A DNA stretch of 64,000 nucleotides from Elmis aenea (lineage: Eukaryota > Arthropoda > Insecta > Coleoptera > Elmidae): positions 41,111,470 through 41,175,469 of the forward strand of contig OX393578.1 in assembly GCA_947652605.1 (NCBI GenBank). The letters are read 5' to 3'. Shown in pieces: positions 45,070 through 56,437 of the stretch (positions are counted from its first letter, which is position 1; every line of letters starts with the position of its first letter). The notes under the pieces are model-generated. The model was not told where the DNA came from, did not search any database, and was given only the letters and a program-made list of their open reading frames with translations. Made by a program: the position numbers and the translations under genes.

Positions 45070-45399
45070 CTTTCCATCGAAGACGAATATCCCACGTATT
45101 TTGCTGTATCGCAATGTGGGATCTTGGCATTTTTTATTGATATCGAGAATTGTTCATTCTGCTTGTAGGCAAAGTCAATATGGGCTGATTTACTTTCATT
45201 GATTCTCTCTCCGCCTATTAGCCCAATGAGTTAATCTGTTGCATGCTTCTTGCAGTTTTGCAGCTAATTCTTCATGGTCTTTACCTTTTGTCAAGATGGC
45301 ATTATCGTCAGCAAAAGTTGCAGTTGTGACGTTTTGAATCGGTGGAATGTCGCAAGTATAAAATAGGTCCCACAACACTGCATTGGAGTACTCCTGCAT
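45070..45399 (-). pseudogene. jockey-like reverse transcriptase fragment
   Basis: The minus-strand frame 45399-45196 reads VLWDLFYTCDIPPIQN, then TTATFADDNAILTKGKDHEE and LAAKLQEACNRLTHWANR. TFADD is the catalytic motif, followed here by N instead of T. After a frameshift near 45200 the homology continues as INESKSAHIDFAYKQ and KNAKIPHCDTAKYVGY to about 45070, the usual next RT blocks of jockey-type LINEs. The endonuclease and earlier RT motifs are absent. It is inactive and differs from the 8619-9743 family. Confidence 0.82.
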
Positions 45400-46630
45400 T
45401 TATATTTCTCATGTATGAGTACTATCTCTCTTTCTTGAATTAGAATATGGTGAACGCTGGTTGAGTAAAACCGTATGGTGTTGTTGAAATTGACCCAGCC
45501 TGCTTTGTTTTTAAGATTCATCAATCAACTCTATTATTACTTATAGATATTGCATTAGACTTTTATGCTATCAGTTGATGAATTTTATGTAGCATTATAA
45601 TGATTCTAAAAATTTTATAAAGTTTTTAGATTTACAGGCTGTTCCGGTTTGGATATTTCGGTTATTAACGAGGTTACTTAGACTTATATTTTATTACTAT
45701 CTACTGAAATAAATCATTAGAATCTAACAGCAAAAGCAAAAATCTTATGTCTCGATCCGTTTTCAAAAAATTACCCAAACATACATACCAAATATAGTTA
45801 CCCAAATATACTTAAAACTTGGATGTTTTTAAACATGCTCTTGTAACTCATTTGTTTTTTAATATTCAAAACCATCTAACTGTGTATTTCTACGTTTGTT
45901 TTAAAGTGAAATGTGCAATTAGATTTAATGTATCACAAATAATTTTGAAGTGACATTGTCAACTGTATGTAAACAAGTTGCAAATTAATGTCATCAACAA
46001 AAGGTATCAAATCTTATATATCATTGTAATTTAACAGAAATGTACCCTAAAATGGTTCTGAATATACAAAAATAAATTAGAGAGCGATGAAAGTTAGAAA
46101 ATTTTTGGTTTTTAATTTTTTGATTATCTAAACAAATTTAAACTAAACATAACAATTAAAAACATTTACGTAATTTCTTGTTGGTTTGTCACAAAACTAT
46201 AGGTATAGTAAATATTTATACAGTTCATTTGAATGTAGATTTAACAAAAAATGGTCATCGGTGATTTTTTAAATCAATCATTTTTAAAGCATTTTTGTTC
46301 TTTTGAGGACTCTGGTTGTTTAAAAAATAATATATTAAAACTTTTAAATAATCAAGCAGTAATATGCTGAACATATTTGCTTTTTAATTACGAATCCAAA
46401 AGACGTTGAAATTAAAAGAAAAGAAAATATCGAATGTATTATTTAGCAATTTACAATTAAAGGTTTTGAATTACAAACCATTCATAAAAATCTATATTTC
46501 AGTACTAATACAGTATCAGGCAACTGTTTTGGTAAACAATGTATTTTGTTTCTGTTGCAAAGTACAACGAATAATTTAATTCATGTATAAAGGTCAACTC
46601 ACCCCGGCGCAGTAGCGGTGGCGATCCGCG
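45400..46630. other. AT-rich non-coding DNA
   Basis: A degenerate MITE-like terminus TACAGGCTGTTCCGG lies at about 45635-45649. Otherwise nothing. Confidence 0.4.
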
Positions 46631-46691
46631 ATCACTATAATAAGTAACCTGGTTACGTAGTTAAGTAACTTGGGTTACTTATTATAGTGAT
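46631..46691. repeat. 19-bp perfect inverted repeat (hairpin)
   Basis: ATCACTATAATAAGTAACC (46631-46649) is exactly complementary to GGTTACTTATTATAGTGAT (46673-46691), with a 23-bp loop that itself contains GGTTACGTAGTTAAGTAACTT. A GC-rich patch (CCCGGCGCAGTAGCGGTGGCG) lies immediately to the left. Its role is unknown; it may be the relic of a small MITE. Confidence 0.8.
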
Positions 46692-48819
46692 TATACAAAG
46701 CAAAACTTAAAGACAAAAAATAAAGGATTTGTGTTACAGTTGCTGTTGAAATTGCAATTAATGAGAATTATCAATTCAGCTTACGCATAGCCAGGGACCG
46801 ACTGCATGTTGAATTATTTAATTTCAATCTTTGGTACTCGGTTACAATTTACTTATATTCCGACTTATTTAATTTTAAAAATATTGTACCAAAAAATATC
46901 TACTTCCTTCGATATACTTTTCAAGGGTGTATATAAATGTAAAACAGATCGTACAATCCATATACCACTACACTTTTTCCTGTATTTAAAGATCCCCTTC
47001 CTTAAAAAAGGTTTGAAGAACACTGAACATCATTTCATTGAAGTAAGCCAAGCTATTCGACAAATGAACAGAGATAGCTTGATGACAGGCATCAAGGATC
47101 TCGACAAAATGGCAGCTTGTGATAACGACAAAAGGAGGTAATATTGGAGGCCGTCTACTTGGCATCGATTTGAAAGAAAAAAAAACTGAAGCTCGCCTTA
47201 TCTTGTACTTTATTGGATTTTAGGCAAAAAATATAATGTACTTTCATATACACAACAGTAGCCCAGTCATTTTACTTTTTACTGATATTTTGAAGGTGAT
47301 TGCTCCATAAAAATCATATATATTTGTGTTAACATTTGTGTGCAGTTATAATCCGCTTATTTTGCTGATGAAAGTTTCATTCTTAGTTCAAATATTTGCA
47401 TTTCCTTAAAATTTTAATAAAATTTTGATGTTACATATGCAGAAGTTAAATTAATTTTAACCCGTTACATTATGAAATCATTAAATCGTTTTCCCTAAAG
47501 CTTTTAATGTAATGAAAAACCTACGAACGTCTAAACAATAGGGAATTGGGGCTTTAATCTTGGAATCCTAGAATTGCTGGTGTACGTACAAAAAATTTAA
47601 ATCTCCTAAATAAATACCAACTTATTGTACAAAAATAGATTGCTAACTTTCAATAGGCACAAACTTCAAGCCATTTTGGATGCACTTGCAAATATTAAAC
47701 ATAAGACATTAAAACAAGACTTAAGTTACACAAATTATTAATTCCAACAACATAAGCTCTCCATTGCTAAGCTTTCTTTTAGAAATATTCAAAACGATTG
47801 TAGTACCTACCTGCCTATTGTTATTTCGTTTTGATTTGTTTGTATTTAAAATTCTTATTGCTCAAAGTAACACTGGTGTTAATATACGAGTTAATACATC
47901 AAACTAGGCAACATCAACTATGCTGTGATTTTGCCTAGTTCAGGAGTTAACGTAATTTAACGCCGCCGGGGCAATCGTGCCTGAGTCTTCATAGGTAATA
48001 ACTAGTATTTTGACATTCATCTAGATAAACAAAAGCGATTGTCAAGTTTCAACTCTTGCTAAAGAGAAATTGTATCAAGTATTGATTTGCATGTCGTTAT
48101 AACTAACTCATTACCTACTCAATTTTAACAAAACTTAAATATGTAACAACATAATTATAGTGAATACAAAATTTGTAAGAAGACGTTTTTAATAGTTAAT
48201 ACATGATTTAGTTATTGTTTTCCAAAAGTTATGGGCATATTAGAAATAAAGAACTTACTTAAAAATTTTAAGAATATGAATCCTATACTCTTTATAAATA
48301 AATAAACTTTTTGTTTATTATATATCCAGTAATGGCACTATATAAATGCGATTTGTTTTTTTAAATATACTTAAAAATCAAATATTTATGAATACTAGTC
48401 GTTTTATTAACTCAAGTAGTTTAATTACTAATAACACTGACTTGGATCAGACAAACATCCTATCTGTTGATAAAAGTTCACTTATCTTTTACGTCAGCAA
48501 TAGATACTTAAAAGATCAGGAAAATCTGGTGTTTAGTGTGATATAAGATGGCATTGCCTGTCAATTTAATCCGTTGATATTTTGCTAGATAAGTGTATTA
48601 GCCTTTGGCCGGCTTAATCTTATAACGATATTGATTTTGACTCGGGAAAAGATTCCGGCGTTGTTTTGACATTTCCATTTATTCTACGCCTGCCAATTGT
48701 CTGTTCAAAAGTTTATAAGATTAGAAATATATTTTTGAAATTGAGTACTAAAATAATTTAAAAATCAATTCCATGAAACAAGTAAGCTTTGGCTGCGAAG
48801 TTTTAACCAAACCTTAAGG
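46692..48819. other. AT-rich non-coding DNA
   Basis: A 111-codon frame at 46806-47141 ends in a region of more balanced composition (HHFIEVSQAIRQMNRDSL), but I recognise no domain. A small hairpin AACTAGGCA...TTGCCTAGTT lies near 47902-47942. No gene is called. Confidence 0.4.
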
Positions 48820-49240
48820 GAATAGAATAAACCCTAAACAGATTTGGAAGTATGCGGTCCTATAAATAAACACAAAGAAAAATCTAAACAAGATACACTT
48901 CCAAAATTCTTCAAGGCAATTACAGTTTCGACGGTATTGTATGAAAAAGAAACTTGGGTTATCAGCGAACGTCTGAAAAGTAAGCAGCTACAATGAAATT
49001 TTTAAGAATGGTTCAAAAAAGGTTTCACGAACACTGAAAGACAAAGAAAGTGGGAATTGAGAATTTTTAAATTACAAGACAGTAATATAAGATGGTGTCA
49101 ATGCCCTTACAAAATGGGAAAGAAAAATTACTAGTACTAGGTGCGGAATACAAATGTTAAGGAATATGACTAAAGTACAAGAAAATACGGATGTCGGAAG
49201 AATTAAATAAGCCTGCAACATGACGTTAAAAAACAACAAC
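48820..49240 (+). pseudogene. LINE reverse transcriptase C-terminal remnant
   Basis: With stops and frame changes, the plus strand reads LPKFFKAITVSTVLYEKETW, VISERLKSKQLQ, NFLRMVQK and later HQ-TW/RKI-like pieces. V-PT-LYG-E-W-(4-8)-R----E---LR is the standard thumb/C-terminal tail of CR1/L2/RTE-like LINEs. It is too decayed for family assignment. The 113-codon minus-strand frame at 49072-49413 overlapping its end is not a credible gene. Confidence 0.65.
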
Positions 49241-49567
49241 AACAATTTATTATTAGGGTAAAATTGTATTAAAGACAAACTAAAATAAACTGGTGTGGCC
49301 ACCAAATCACTTTCGCCATATATATTGTATTTATGTCCGTATGCGTATTTGTGTATTAAGTAGTTGGTATACAAATTATAAAATGCCTCTCCAGGCGCTC
49401 TACCTAACCTCATTTTTGTAAATTACGTCTGTCAACATGACATAAACGACGTCTGTCAAAATGACGTTCCATGCGAAAGTTTGTGAATATAAACAACCAC
49501 AGCATTCTCAAAGAGATATTTTCAAAATTTAAAAACATCATAACTTTTTTCACAGAAGTTCAAGAGA

Positions 49568-50290
49568 ATTGAGACCAATGGCATTTTACTAAGAAAAATA
49601 AACTCTTTAACATACTAAAATTTGAAAAAAATTGTAGGAGACGTTTTCGAGAAAAATTTTCAAAATTTCGAATTTTAAATTTTGAATAATGTTGTAAATT
49701 AAATTTCAAAATAGTTGAGACAAACGGCATTTCACTTAGAAAAATAAACTCTATAACATACTAAAATTTGAATAAAACTGTTGCAGCCGTTTTCGAAAAA
49801 AAATTCAAAATTTTGAATTTTTGAAAATATTTAATCATAACTTTTTTCACAGAAAATCTAGAGAGTTGAGACAAACGGTATTTCACTAAGAAAAATAAAC
49901 TCTATAACATACTAAAATTTTAAAAAAATTGTTCGAGCCGTTTTCGAGAAAAATTTTAAAAATTTTTAATTTTTTGAATAACTTTGTAAACTAAATTTCA
50001 AAATAGTTGGGACAAACGGTATTTTACTTAGAAAAATAAACGTTATAATGTACTAAAATTTTAATAAAATTTTTGCAGCCGTTTTCAAAAAAAAAATTCA
50101 ACATTTTGAATTTTTGAAAATATTTCGTAATTTGAAAAAACAAGATAGTTAAGACAAATGGCATTTTACTAAGAAAAATAAACTCTATGACATACTAAAT
50201 TTTGAAAAAAATCGTAGAAGCCGTTTTCGAGAAAAAATTTCAAAATTTGGAATTTTTGAAATAATTTCGTAATTTTAAATTTTATCAAAA
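49568..50290. repeat. five-copy tandem repeat of about 141-151 bp
   Basis: The unit begins GTTGAGACAAACGGCATTT, continues with AGAAAAATAAACTCTATAAC and GCCGTTTTCGAGAAAAA, and ends in runs of AAAATTTTGAATTTTTGAAA. Copies start at about 49568, 49714, 49865, 50006 and 50148, so the spacing is 146, 151, 141 and 142 bp. Some copies share an extra CATAACTTTTTTCACAGAA segment. The array lies just left of a solitary MITE right end (AAACACCCTGTATA, about 50400-50413). Confidence 0.88.
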
Positions 50291-50399
50291 AAAGTTATGT
50301 AGGTTTTTTATAGACCCCAACATAGACTACAATCCTACATCAAAAGATTTTTTTTATCTGTTACCGTTTTCATGTAATTTTGGATTGTCGTTTCAACTT

Positions 50400-50411
50400 A
50401 AACACCCTGTA
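50400..50411. mobile_element. solitary right end of a Tc1/mariner-type MITE
   Basis: AACACCCTGTATA follows TCGTTTCAACTTAA. The matching left end is not found on the other side of the tandem array. Confidence 0.55.
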
Positions 50412-50414
50412 TAT

Positions 50415-51543
50415 TAGTTATTATCTGAAAAATTAAATGTTGGCACGCACTTTCTAGAATACTTTTAAATACTCTATCGATAACCGAAAAAGGTTAAATG
50501 TATATTATTATTAAAATAACAATCAAACTTTAATTTATTATTAACTACCAAGAACTTTAAACAATTTTTTGGTCATCTTTCTTTTGGATATAATTGTAAT
50601 ATAAAAATTTAAAAGTATAGATATTTCAACACCAGATTTTAAAGACTAAAAAATATTTGCAGAAATGCATCTTTACTCCTATACCCTTTTAAACAGTGTT
50701 AAAGTAAATATAAACTTGGTTGAGGACGTCTTAAGAACAATAAAACAGCTGAATATCACTCAATTAAAAAAAATATACGAAAAAAAAGATAGATTTAACT
50801 TTTATAGCCAACAACATTTGTGAAGAAAACTTTTTTGTAACTTTAATAACAGAGATAATAAATAATTTGTCTTACAATTAGCTTAATTTTTAACCCGACG
50901 CATCCACCTGAATTTTTAATTTAAAGGGGCAGAATAACGTATATTTACGGGTTTGACAATAGCAACATATTATTGCACAACTTATATTTACGGGTTTGAC
51001 AGTGAAAGGATTAATAAATCATACCAAATAACCATAGTCAATAAAAATTCACACTAAACAAGTTTATTTTCAAGTGATTGAATTTCTGATCGTTTTTGTA
51101 TCACAAATATTGGGCTAAAAATTGACATACAATACTGGGAAAATATAAATACATATGTCAACATTTTTAAATATTGGTAGAATATTTTAAATTAATATTA
51201 ATCCTATAACATTTTTTTATAAAGGATCTATATTATTAAATAATAGGAGTATTAGATTAATATACGGTACCGATATTGGTGAAATGTATACTATATACAA
51301 TTAAAAATATATTCAACCAATATTATTCACCCTGATTGGTACAATGTTATACATATATATGCATAAATCTCCTTCATATGTTTTTATGGTTTAGAAATGT
51401 TAATATCCAATAATAGTCCAATAAGGTTGTATAAATCGTTTATTCAAACTAAAAATATAAAAAATTACAGAAAACCAAGCATAATTTCCTTACAAGTCTG
51501 TATTTGGCCGACAATCTCATGCCATAACTGTAATACTTCAAGA
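50415..51543. other. AT-rich non-coding DNA
   Basis: A short direct repeat TATATTTACGGGTTTGACA occurs twice (about 50938-50957 and 50983-51001). No gene seen. Confidence 0.45.
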
Positions 51544-51774
51544 CTAATCTGAAAGTTTTCCAACAACAACTAGGAGCACTATTGATATCCGACTAAACCA
51601 CATATCGATGTCCGACTTAGGACTTCCATCGAAATTGGGTATAAAAGCCGCCACTTTTTTTGATTTCAGTCTAGCATTCTCGCTAACTATCATAGCTTTT
51701 ACTGCATTGGCTATTATATCATCAACCGACATGCTAATGCTTTCGTGTTCACTCATTTTTAAAATTGAAAACAC
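51544..51774 (-). pseudogene. possible retroelement gag N-terminal fragment
   Basis: The 76-codon minus-strand frame reads MSEHESISMSVDDIIANAVK, then KVAAFIPNFDGSPKSDIDMW and FSRISIV before low-complexity residues and a stop. F-G---DI--W---- is reminiscent of the start of retroelement capsid (gag) regions, where a short N-terminal segment precedes PxFDGxxxxxxxWLxxx. After the stop I could not follow homology. No LTRs or pol were found, so the call is weak. Confidence 0.35.
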
Positions 51775-52072
51775 GTGGTAAAACTTAACCTCAAAAATGT
51801 GTTTTACGTTTGCAGTGCGAATGTTTAAATACTATAAAATAACCTGTTAATCCAACACTATAAACTAATCATTTTATCAGTTCCTGATCCCTCTTCTGAA
51901 CACTGTGGTGATGGCTCACATAAATCCACATAAATTATTCTAAACTTTCTAAGAGGGCAAACATAAAACACACTCTCATTCTGCCAATTACAATACAATT
52001 CCGCCAACGGTAACCTAACATACGTTATACACTAACTCCATCTACATCCAAATAAACTTATAATCTACTACA
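51775..52072. other. AT-rich non-coding DNA
   Basis: Nothing recognised between the gag-like fragment and the tandem array. Confidence 0.4.
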
Positions 52073-52540
52073 AAACAATATAAACATATTGGACCAATAG
52101 CATATTAACATTGAGTTTTCTGATATTGGTTGTTCATTATAAAACATGAAAAGACCTATATTGGTTAAATGTTGCCAGACAATATAGGTTAAATATATTT
52201 TGTTTATGTCTAGCCAATAAAAATAATTTGGAAATAATTATCAAACAATATAAACATATTGGACCAATAACATATTACCATTGAGCTTTCCGATATTGGC
52301 TGTTCATTAAAAAACTTAAAAAGGCCTATATTGGCAAAATGTTGCCAAACAATATACGGTAAATATATTTTGTTTATGTCTAGCCAATAAAAATAAACTG
52401 GATATAATCATCAAATAATATAAACATATTGGACCAATAACATATTAACATTGAGTTGTCTGATATTGGTGATTCATTAAAAAACTAGAAAAAGCCTATA
52501 TTGGCTGAATGTTGCCAATATTGGGCCCGCGTAACAATAT
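52073..52540. repeat. 170-bp tandem repeat, about 2.8 copies
   Basis: Each unit starts AACAATATAAACATATTGGA and contains ACATTGAGTTTTCTGATATT, CCTATATTGG, AATGTTGCCA and TTTTGTTTATGTCTAGCCAA. Copies begin near 52073, 52243 and 52413, exactly 170 bp apart. The third diverges after AATGTTGCCA into CCAATATTGGG words. The period is close to a nucleosome repeat, like many satellites. Confidence 0.9.
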
Positions 52541-53515
52541 TTGGCCAATATTGGGTCGTATTTAGCTGTGGCTGTTTCAAGGCAAGTAAAAAATGTGATT
52601 AAAATTTTACTTAAATGTTGTATGGTGAGAATACTCATGTAAAGATAGCGAAATACGAAATAAATTGTAACTGGTTTCTAAGATTGGCAATATGGGTTTA
52701 GATCCCCTGATGTTTTAAATTTTTAAAATCATAAGGAGCGAACGGTATAAGTAACTATTTCGCTTTTAACTTGTGCCTCCGGTAACTGAATTTAACAGAA
52801 GCACTTTACAGTTCGATAAATTGCACATGCACACAGTAAACAACCGAAGTTTACAAATATCGAATATCCCATGAAACCATATCACGCTTTCATAAAAATA
52901 TACACTTGATAAAACGATCAGCGATTGCTTGTTCAATAAATGCGCTATATAAACCTAACCATTGCTTTTTTCTCTTCACTTCATTTTTACGTTTTTGATT
53001 TATTGTCGAATTTCAAGCTTCATTTTACATTATTTATTACCCGTACAACGAAATTGTATATCGGCTCACGTAACTCGTGATTTTGTTGTGTATTGGTTTC
53101 AGTCTCCGGTATTTTTTTTTTTATAAACTTAAATGTTCTTTTTTTTTTGGAGGAACACTCCGTTTACTAATTAGTTTGAGTGTATCGCCTCAACGTTTGC
53201 TTAATAAAACAAGTTTGTTCTTAATCTTGTAGCAATAAAAGTTTCGCGACATAATGTCAACCAATCAGGAAATTGCCAAGTGAATAATTGAAAAGTTTCA
53301 TACAGTTTGTTTCGAATGTGACGGTATTTTACAAACTAAGTTTAGTCTACTAAATTATTCAAGTTGCATTGCTTTTAATGGATTATATCGCATATACAGA
53401 AAAATGATTGGAGTGCAATCGTAAAAATGATAAAAGTTAAATAAATACGAATACGTGATACGATAACGACTGTCTCATAAAACTATGAAACAATAATTAT
53501 TAACTTTGGCATATG
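52541..53515. other. AT-rich non-coding DNA
   Basis: Nothing recognised. Confidence 0.45.
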
Positions 53516-53833
53516 TACAGGGTAAACCATATCTAATGTTTTACAGGGTATCTCGGTTACCGTAATAGCTATCGAAAATCTGATATCGGTCTTTTTAGTT
53601 ATTTTTTAAGATATACACCTGTGTTGTTAAAATTTTTATATCACAATCCATTTGGCACAATAGACGACAAAAGAAATTTTATCGTTTTGTAAATTTACTG
53701 GAACTCCTTGATTTATAAAAATAGAACTAAATGTAACACAGGCTTTTTGTAAATATTTTTATACTTAATTTCAAAATGTTTTAAAATTTTGTTTAACGAA
53801 CTTGACTTTTAAGATATGGATTAAAGTTATATA

Positions 53834-54834
53834 CAGGGTGATTCATATAAAAGGGCCTTTATTGGGATCTCGTAAACGGTAAGAGCTACCAAAAAGTTTA
53901 AATTAGACAATTTGTTTCCCTTTCTAAGACTTATTCAGTGATGCTTTAATGTTTTGAAAAAGTTCCATGGTAGAGTAGATAATAAACCAAAATCAAAATA
54001 GACATTTTGCTTAAATCGTTAATAACTCGGTTATACGTCATGGTAAAAAATATTTTTGGGAAAAAGTTATGGATTTTTTTACGCACTGTAAAATGAAAAC
54101 AATAATTTGTTTTAACATTGTTTGAATTTATGACAAGCTATATAGCTTTATAGCAGAGGTCGGGAAACCGGGGTAAATTACCCCAAGTGGGGTAAAAATG
54201 TAATTCTTGGGGGTAATGAGGACTCAATAACATAAATAAAATTATATTAAAAAAGCGCGTTCGTTGTTATATTTATAATTGTAATCTCCGTATAAATAGA
54301 TTCAATAAACCTTCTGAATTTAAATAATCTATGATTTTCTTCCTTTCAAACAAGGGGGTAACGTTGGCGTAAATAAATATATTTTGGGGTAATAGGTAAA
54401 ACAGTTTCCCGACCCCTGCTTTATAGGGTCTTTTTGATAAATATTTTTAGTTTTGAACCTAAATATAGAAATAAATACATTACACCTTATATTATTAAGA
54501 GGGAAAAAATGAGACCAAAGTAAAATATAGTTTCCATTTCAAAAATGCAAGTTTGTAATTTATCTAATAATTTAAACAATACTGAAATAAATAAATGTTT
54601 TCACAGGGCGTAAAAAAATCTACAACTTTTTTCCCAAACATATTTTTGTACCGTCAAGTACAACCGAGTTATTAACGATTTTGATTTTTGTGTATTATCT
54701 AGGGTGCTATGGAACTTTTTAAAACATTAATGACTAGGTCTCAGAACGGGGAGCGATTTGTCTGTTTTAAACTTTTTTGTAGCTCTTACCGTTTACAAGA
54801 TCCTAACAGTAGCCCTTCTATGTAAACCGCCCTG
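53834..54834. mobile_element. palindromic MITE nested in 53518-55065
   Basis: CAGGGTGATTCATATAAAAG (53834-53853) faces TGTAAACCGCCCTG (to 54834), with TA at 53832-53833 and 54835-54836. The arms share ATCTCGTAAACGGTAAGAGCTAC (as two overlapping shorter words), AAGTTCCATGG, ATCGTTAATAACTCGGTT and ACGCACTGTAAAATG in inverted order. The hAT MITE at 54154-54418 sits near the centre. The same family is represented by a truncated, LINE-split copy at 24390-26246. Confidence 0.88.
54154..54418. mobile_element. hAT MITE with perfect 8-bp TSD (innermost of three nested elements)
   Basis: CAGAGGTCGGGAAAC (54154-54168) and GTTTCCCGACCCCTG (54404-54418) are inverted ends differing at one base. CTTTATAG occurs immediately on both sides (54146-54153 and 54419-54426). 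Internal GGGGTAA/TTACCCC words recur at both ends. No coding. Confidence 0.93.
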
Positions 54835-55069
54835 TATTTTTCAGTGAAAAGTCTACTAAGCCATGCTTTTATATAAAGATCATGATTTTAGCTTTGGAAA
54901 ATTATATAGTTTACACAGTTGTTGTAAAAACTAAACGAGATATGGCTAATTTTGTGAAAATACTAATTGTTTGCCATGATTTTGTAAACAAGTGATGTTT
55001 GCAATTAAAAAGCAAACAATTGTTACCGAGATATCACGTAAAACATTCGAATTTGGTCCACCCTGTATA

Positions 55070-55739
55070 ATAATTATAAACTTTGTTAAAAAAAAGCAAC
55101 GCTTATATGCTTGTGGAAAATAAAGATTACACATAAATCTAACAAATGGATTTAGTGGTTGTTACTTTTGTAGTAGGCGCCGCATTTTTTTAACAGCCTT
55201 GAGAAATTGCTTTTGATGTCTGAGCAAACAGTGTGCTTCATTGGGAAACCCCAATCAAAATATCTTAAAGATTTTGTATCGAGGCTTTGTTCATTTTTGT
55301 TACATAGGTACAAAATATTTTATACTTGATATTTTAAAATATTGTGTATTATGTATTATGCAAATATCAGTTGCGATTTATTGGTTTGCTAAGAAAATGA
55401 TGATATAAAATTTTAATATAAATTTTAAATAAATGCAAACAATTTACTAAATCGGTTGGCCTTTACAATTACAATAGGTTATTAAACAGTCGATTTTCTC
55501 TTTAATATTTAAAAGTAAGCCAACAAAAAACGATATCAGAACAATTTTCATAACACGGGAAACGATACTTTTAAAATTTTGATACATTTAAGGAGGCGTT
55601 ACTTAATTTTCTACCTCAAATGGCACTTAAAATCATGGACAAAAACGAAAAATGTTTTGATCGTTTTTGATCACACCCATACAATTTAATGACGAATAAC
55701 CGGTTATACCGTTTTTTACTTTAGACCCATATAACCTTA
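55070..55739. other. AT-rich DNA, partly an old MITE arm
   Basis: The last part (AGACCCATATAACCTTA, 55724-55740) is the module that also occurs at about 28589-28606 and (in variant form) 61829-61846. It forms the left side of the site into which the 55742-57404 element inserted. Confidence 0.5.
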
Positions 55740-56137
55740 TACAGGGTGGTCCAAATTCGATGGGATTGCATGGGTATCTCGGTTAATATTTGAGATAGAG
55801 AAACGGTTAAATTACCAAAAATGTGCAGTTTTCTGAGACAAACTCAGAACCGTTTTTGAAAATATTCTATCATTTCAGGTTTTCGAGTTATTGAGTAAAA
55901 AGTGTTTTTTTGTCATATTAATAATGTGTCATATCTCCGTTATTGTTGTAAATATCGAAAATATTTATTAAGATTATTTTTAGATATTTTTATGCTTAAT
56001 TTGATTATCCTAAAAAAAAAGTTTTTTCGCTCGCCCTTAAAAAGTTATGACACAAACTTACCTTTTTTTAAATGGGAACGATAGTTGGCTATAATCTATT
56101 TAAATTTCTTATTTTTTTTCTCATTCCAAATATATAA

Positions 56138-56434
56138 AGGTCAATGTATTTATTTTCAATAATACGCAAGTTATTAAGGTTTTTTAGTTTTTTTTTCTAA
56201 GAAAATCATAGTAGGCTGTGAAAACAAAAAAACAAACAAGGTGTAAAACCTTATAAAACTCATTTGGTACAAGTTACCAAGGTTTTTAAATTTTTTGTTG
56301 AGATAAACATCAATATATTTTGAACAGCAATATATTTTGAACAGCAATATACTACATTACTGCTGATTCCGACTATGTTGTTGTAAAAAACCTTAATAAC
56401 TTGCGTATTATTAAAAATAAATACATTGACCCTT
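56138..56434. mobile_element. small palindromic element AAGGTCAATG...CATTGACCCTT
   Basis: AAGGTCAATGTATTTATTTT (56138-56157) and ATAATACGCAAGTTATTAAG pair with CTTAATAACTTGCGTATTAT (56390-56409) and AAATACATTGACCCTT (56419-56434). The centre holds AATATATTTTGAACAGC repeated twice (about 56311 and 56330). It lies in the left arm of the 55742-57404 palindrome and abuts the transposase element that starts at 56438. Confidence 0.75.
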
Positions 56435-56437
56435 ATA

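Larger units (their letters stand above)
53518..55065. mobile_element. palindromic Tc1/mariner-type MITE containing two further elements
   Basis: CAGGGTAAACCATAT with AATGTTTTACAGGGTATCTC on the left is inverted on the right as GATATCACGTAAAACATTCG...TGGTCCACCCTG (to 55065). TA flanks both sides. The relative starting at 63286 shows the left arm without the insertion. Inside lies the palindrome at 53834-54834, which in turn contains a hAT MITE. Confidence 0.8.

Noticed and set aside
46806..47141. 111-codon plus-strand ORF
   Set aside because: The first half is hydrophobic AT-rich noise. The end (HHFIEVSQAIRQMNRDSL) looks better, but no family is recognised and no splice signals are obvious.
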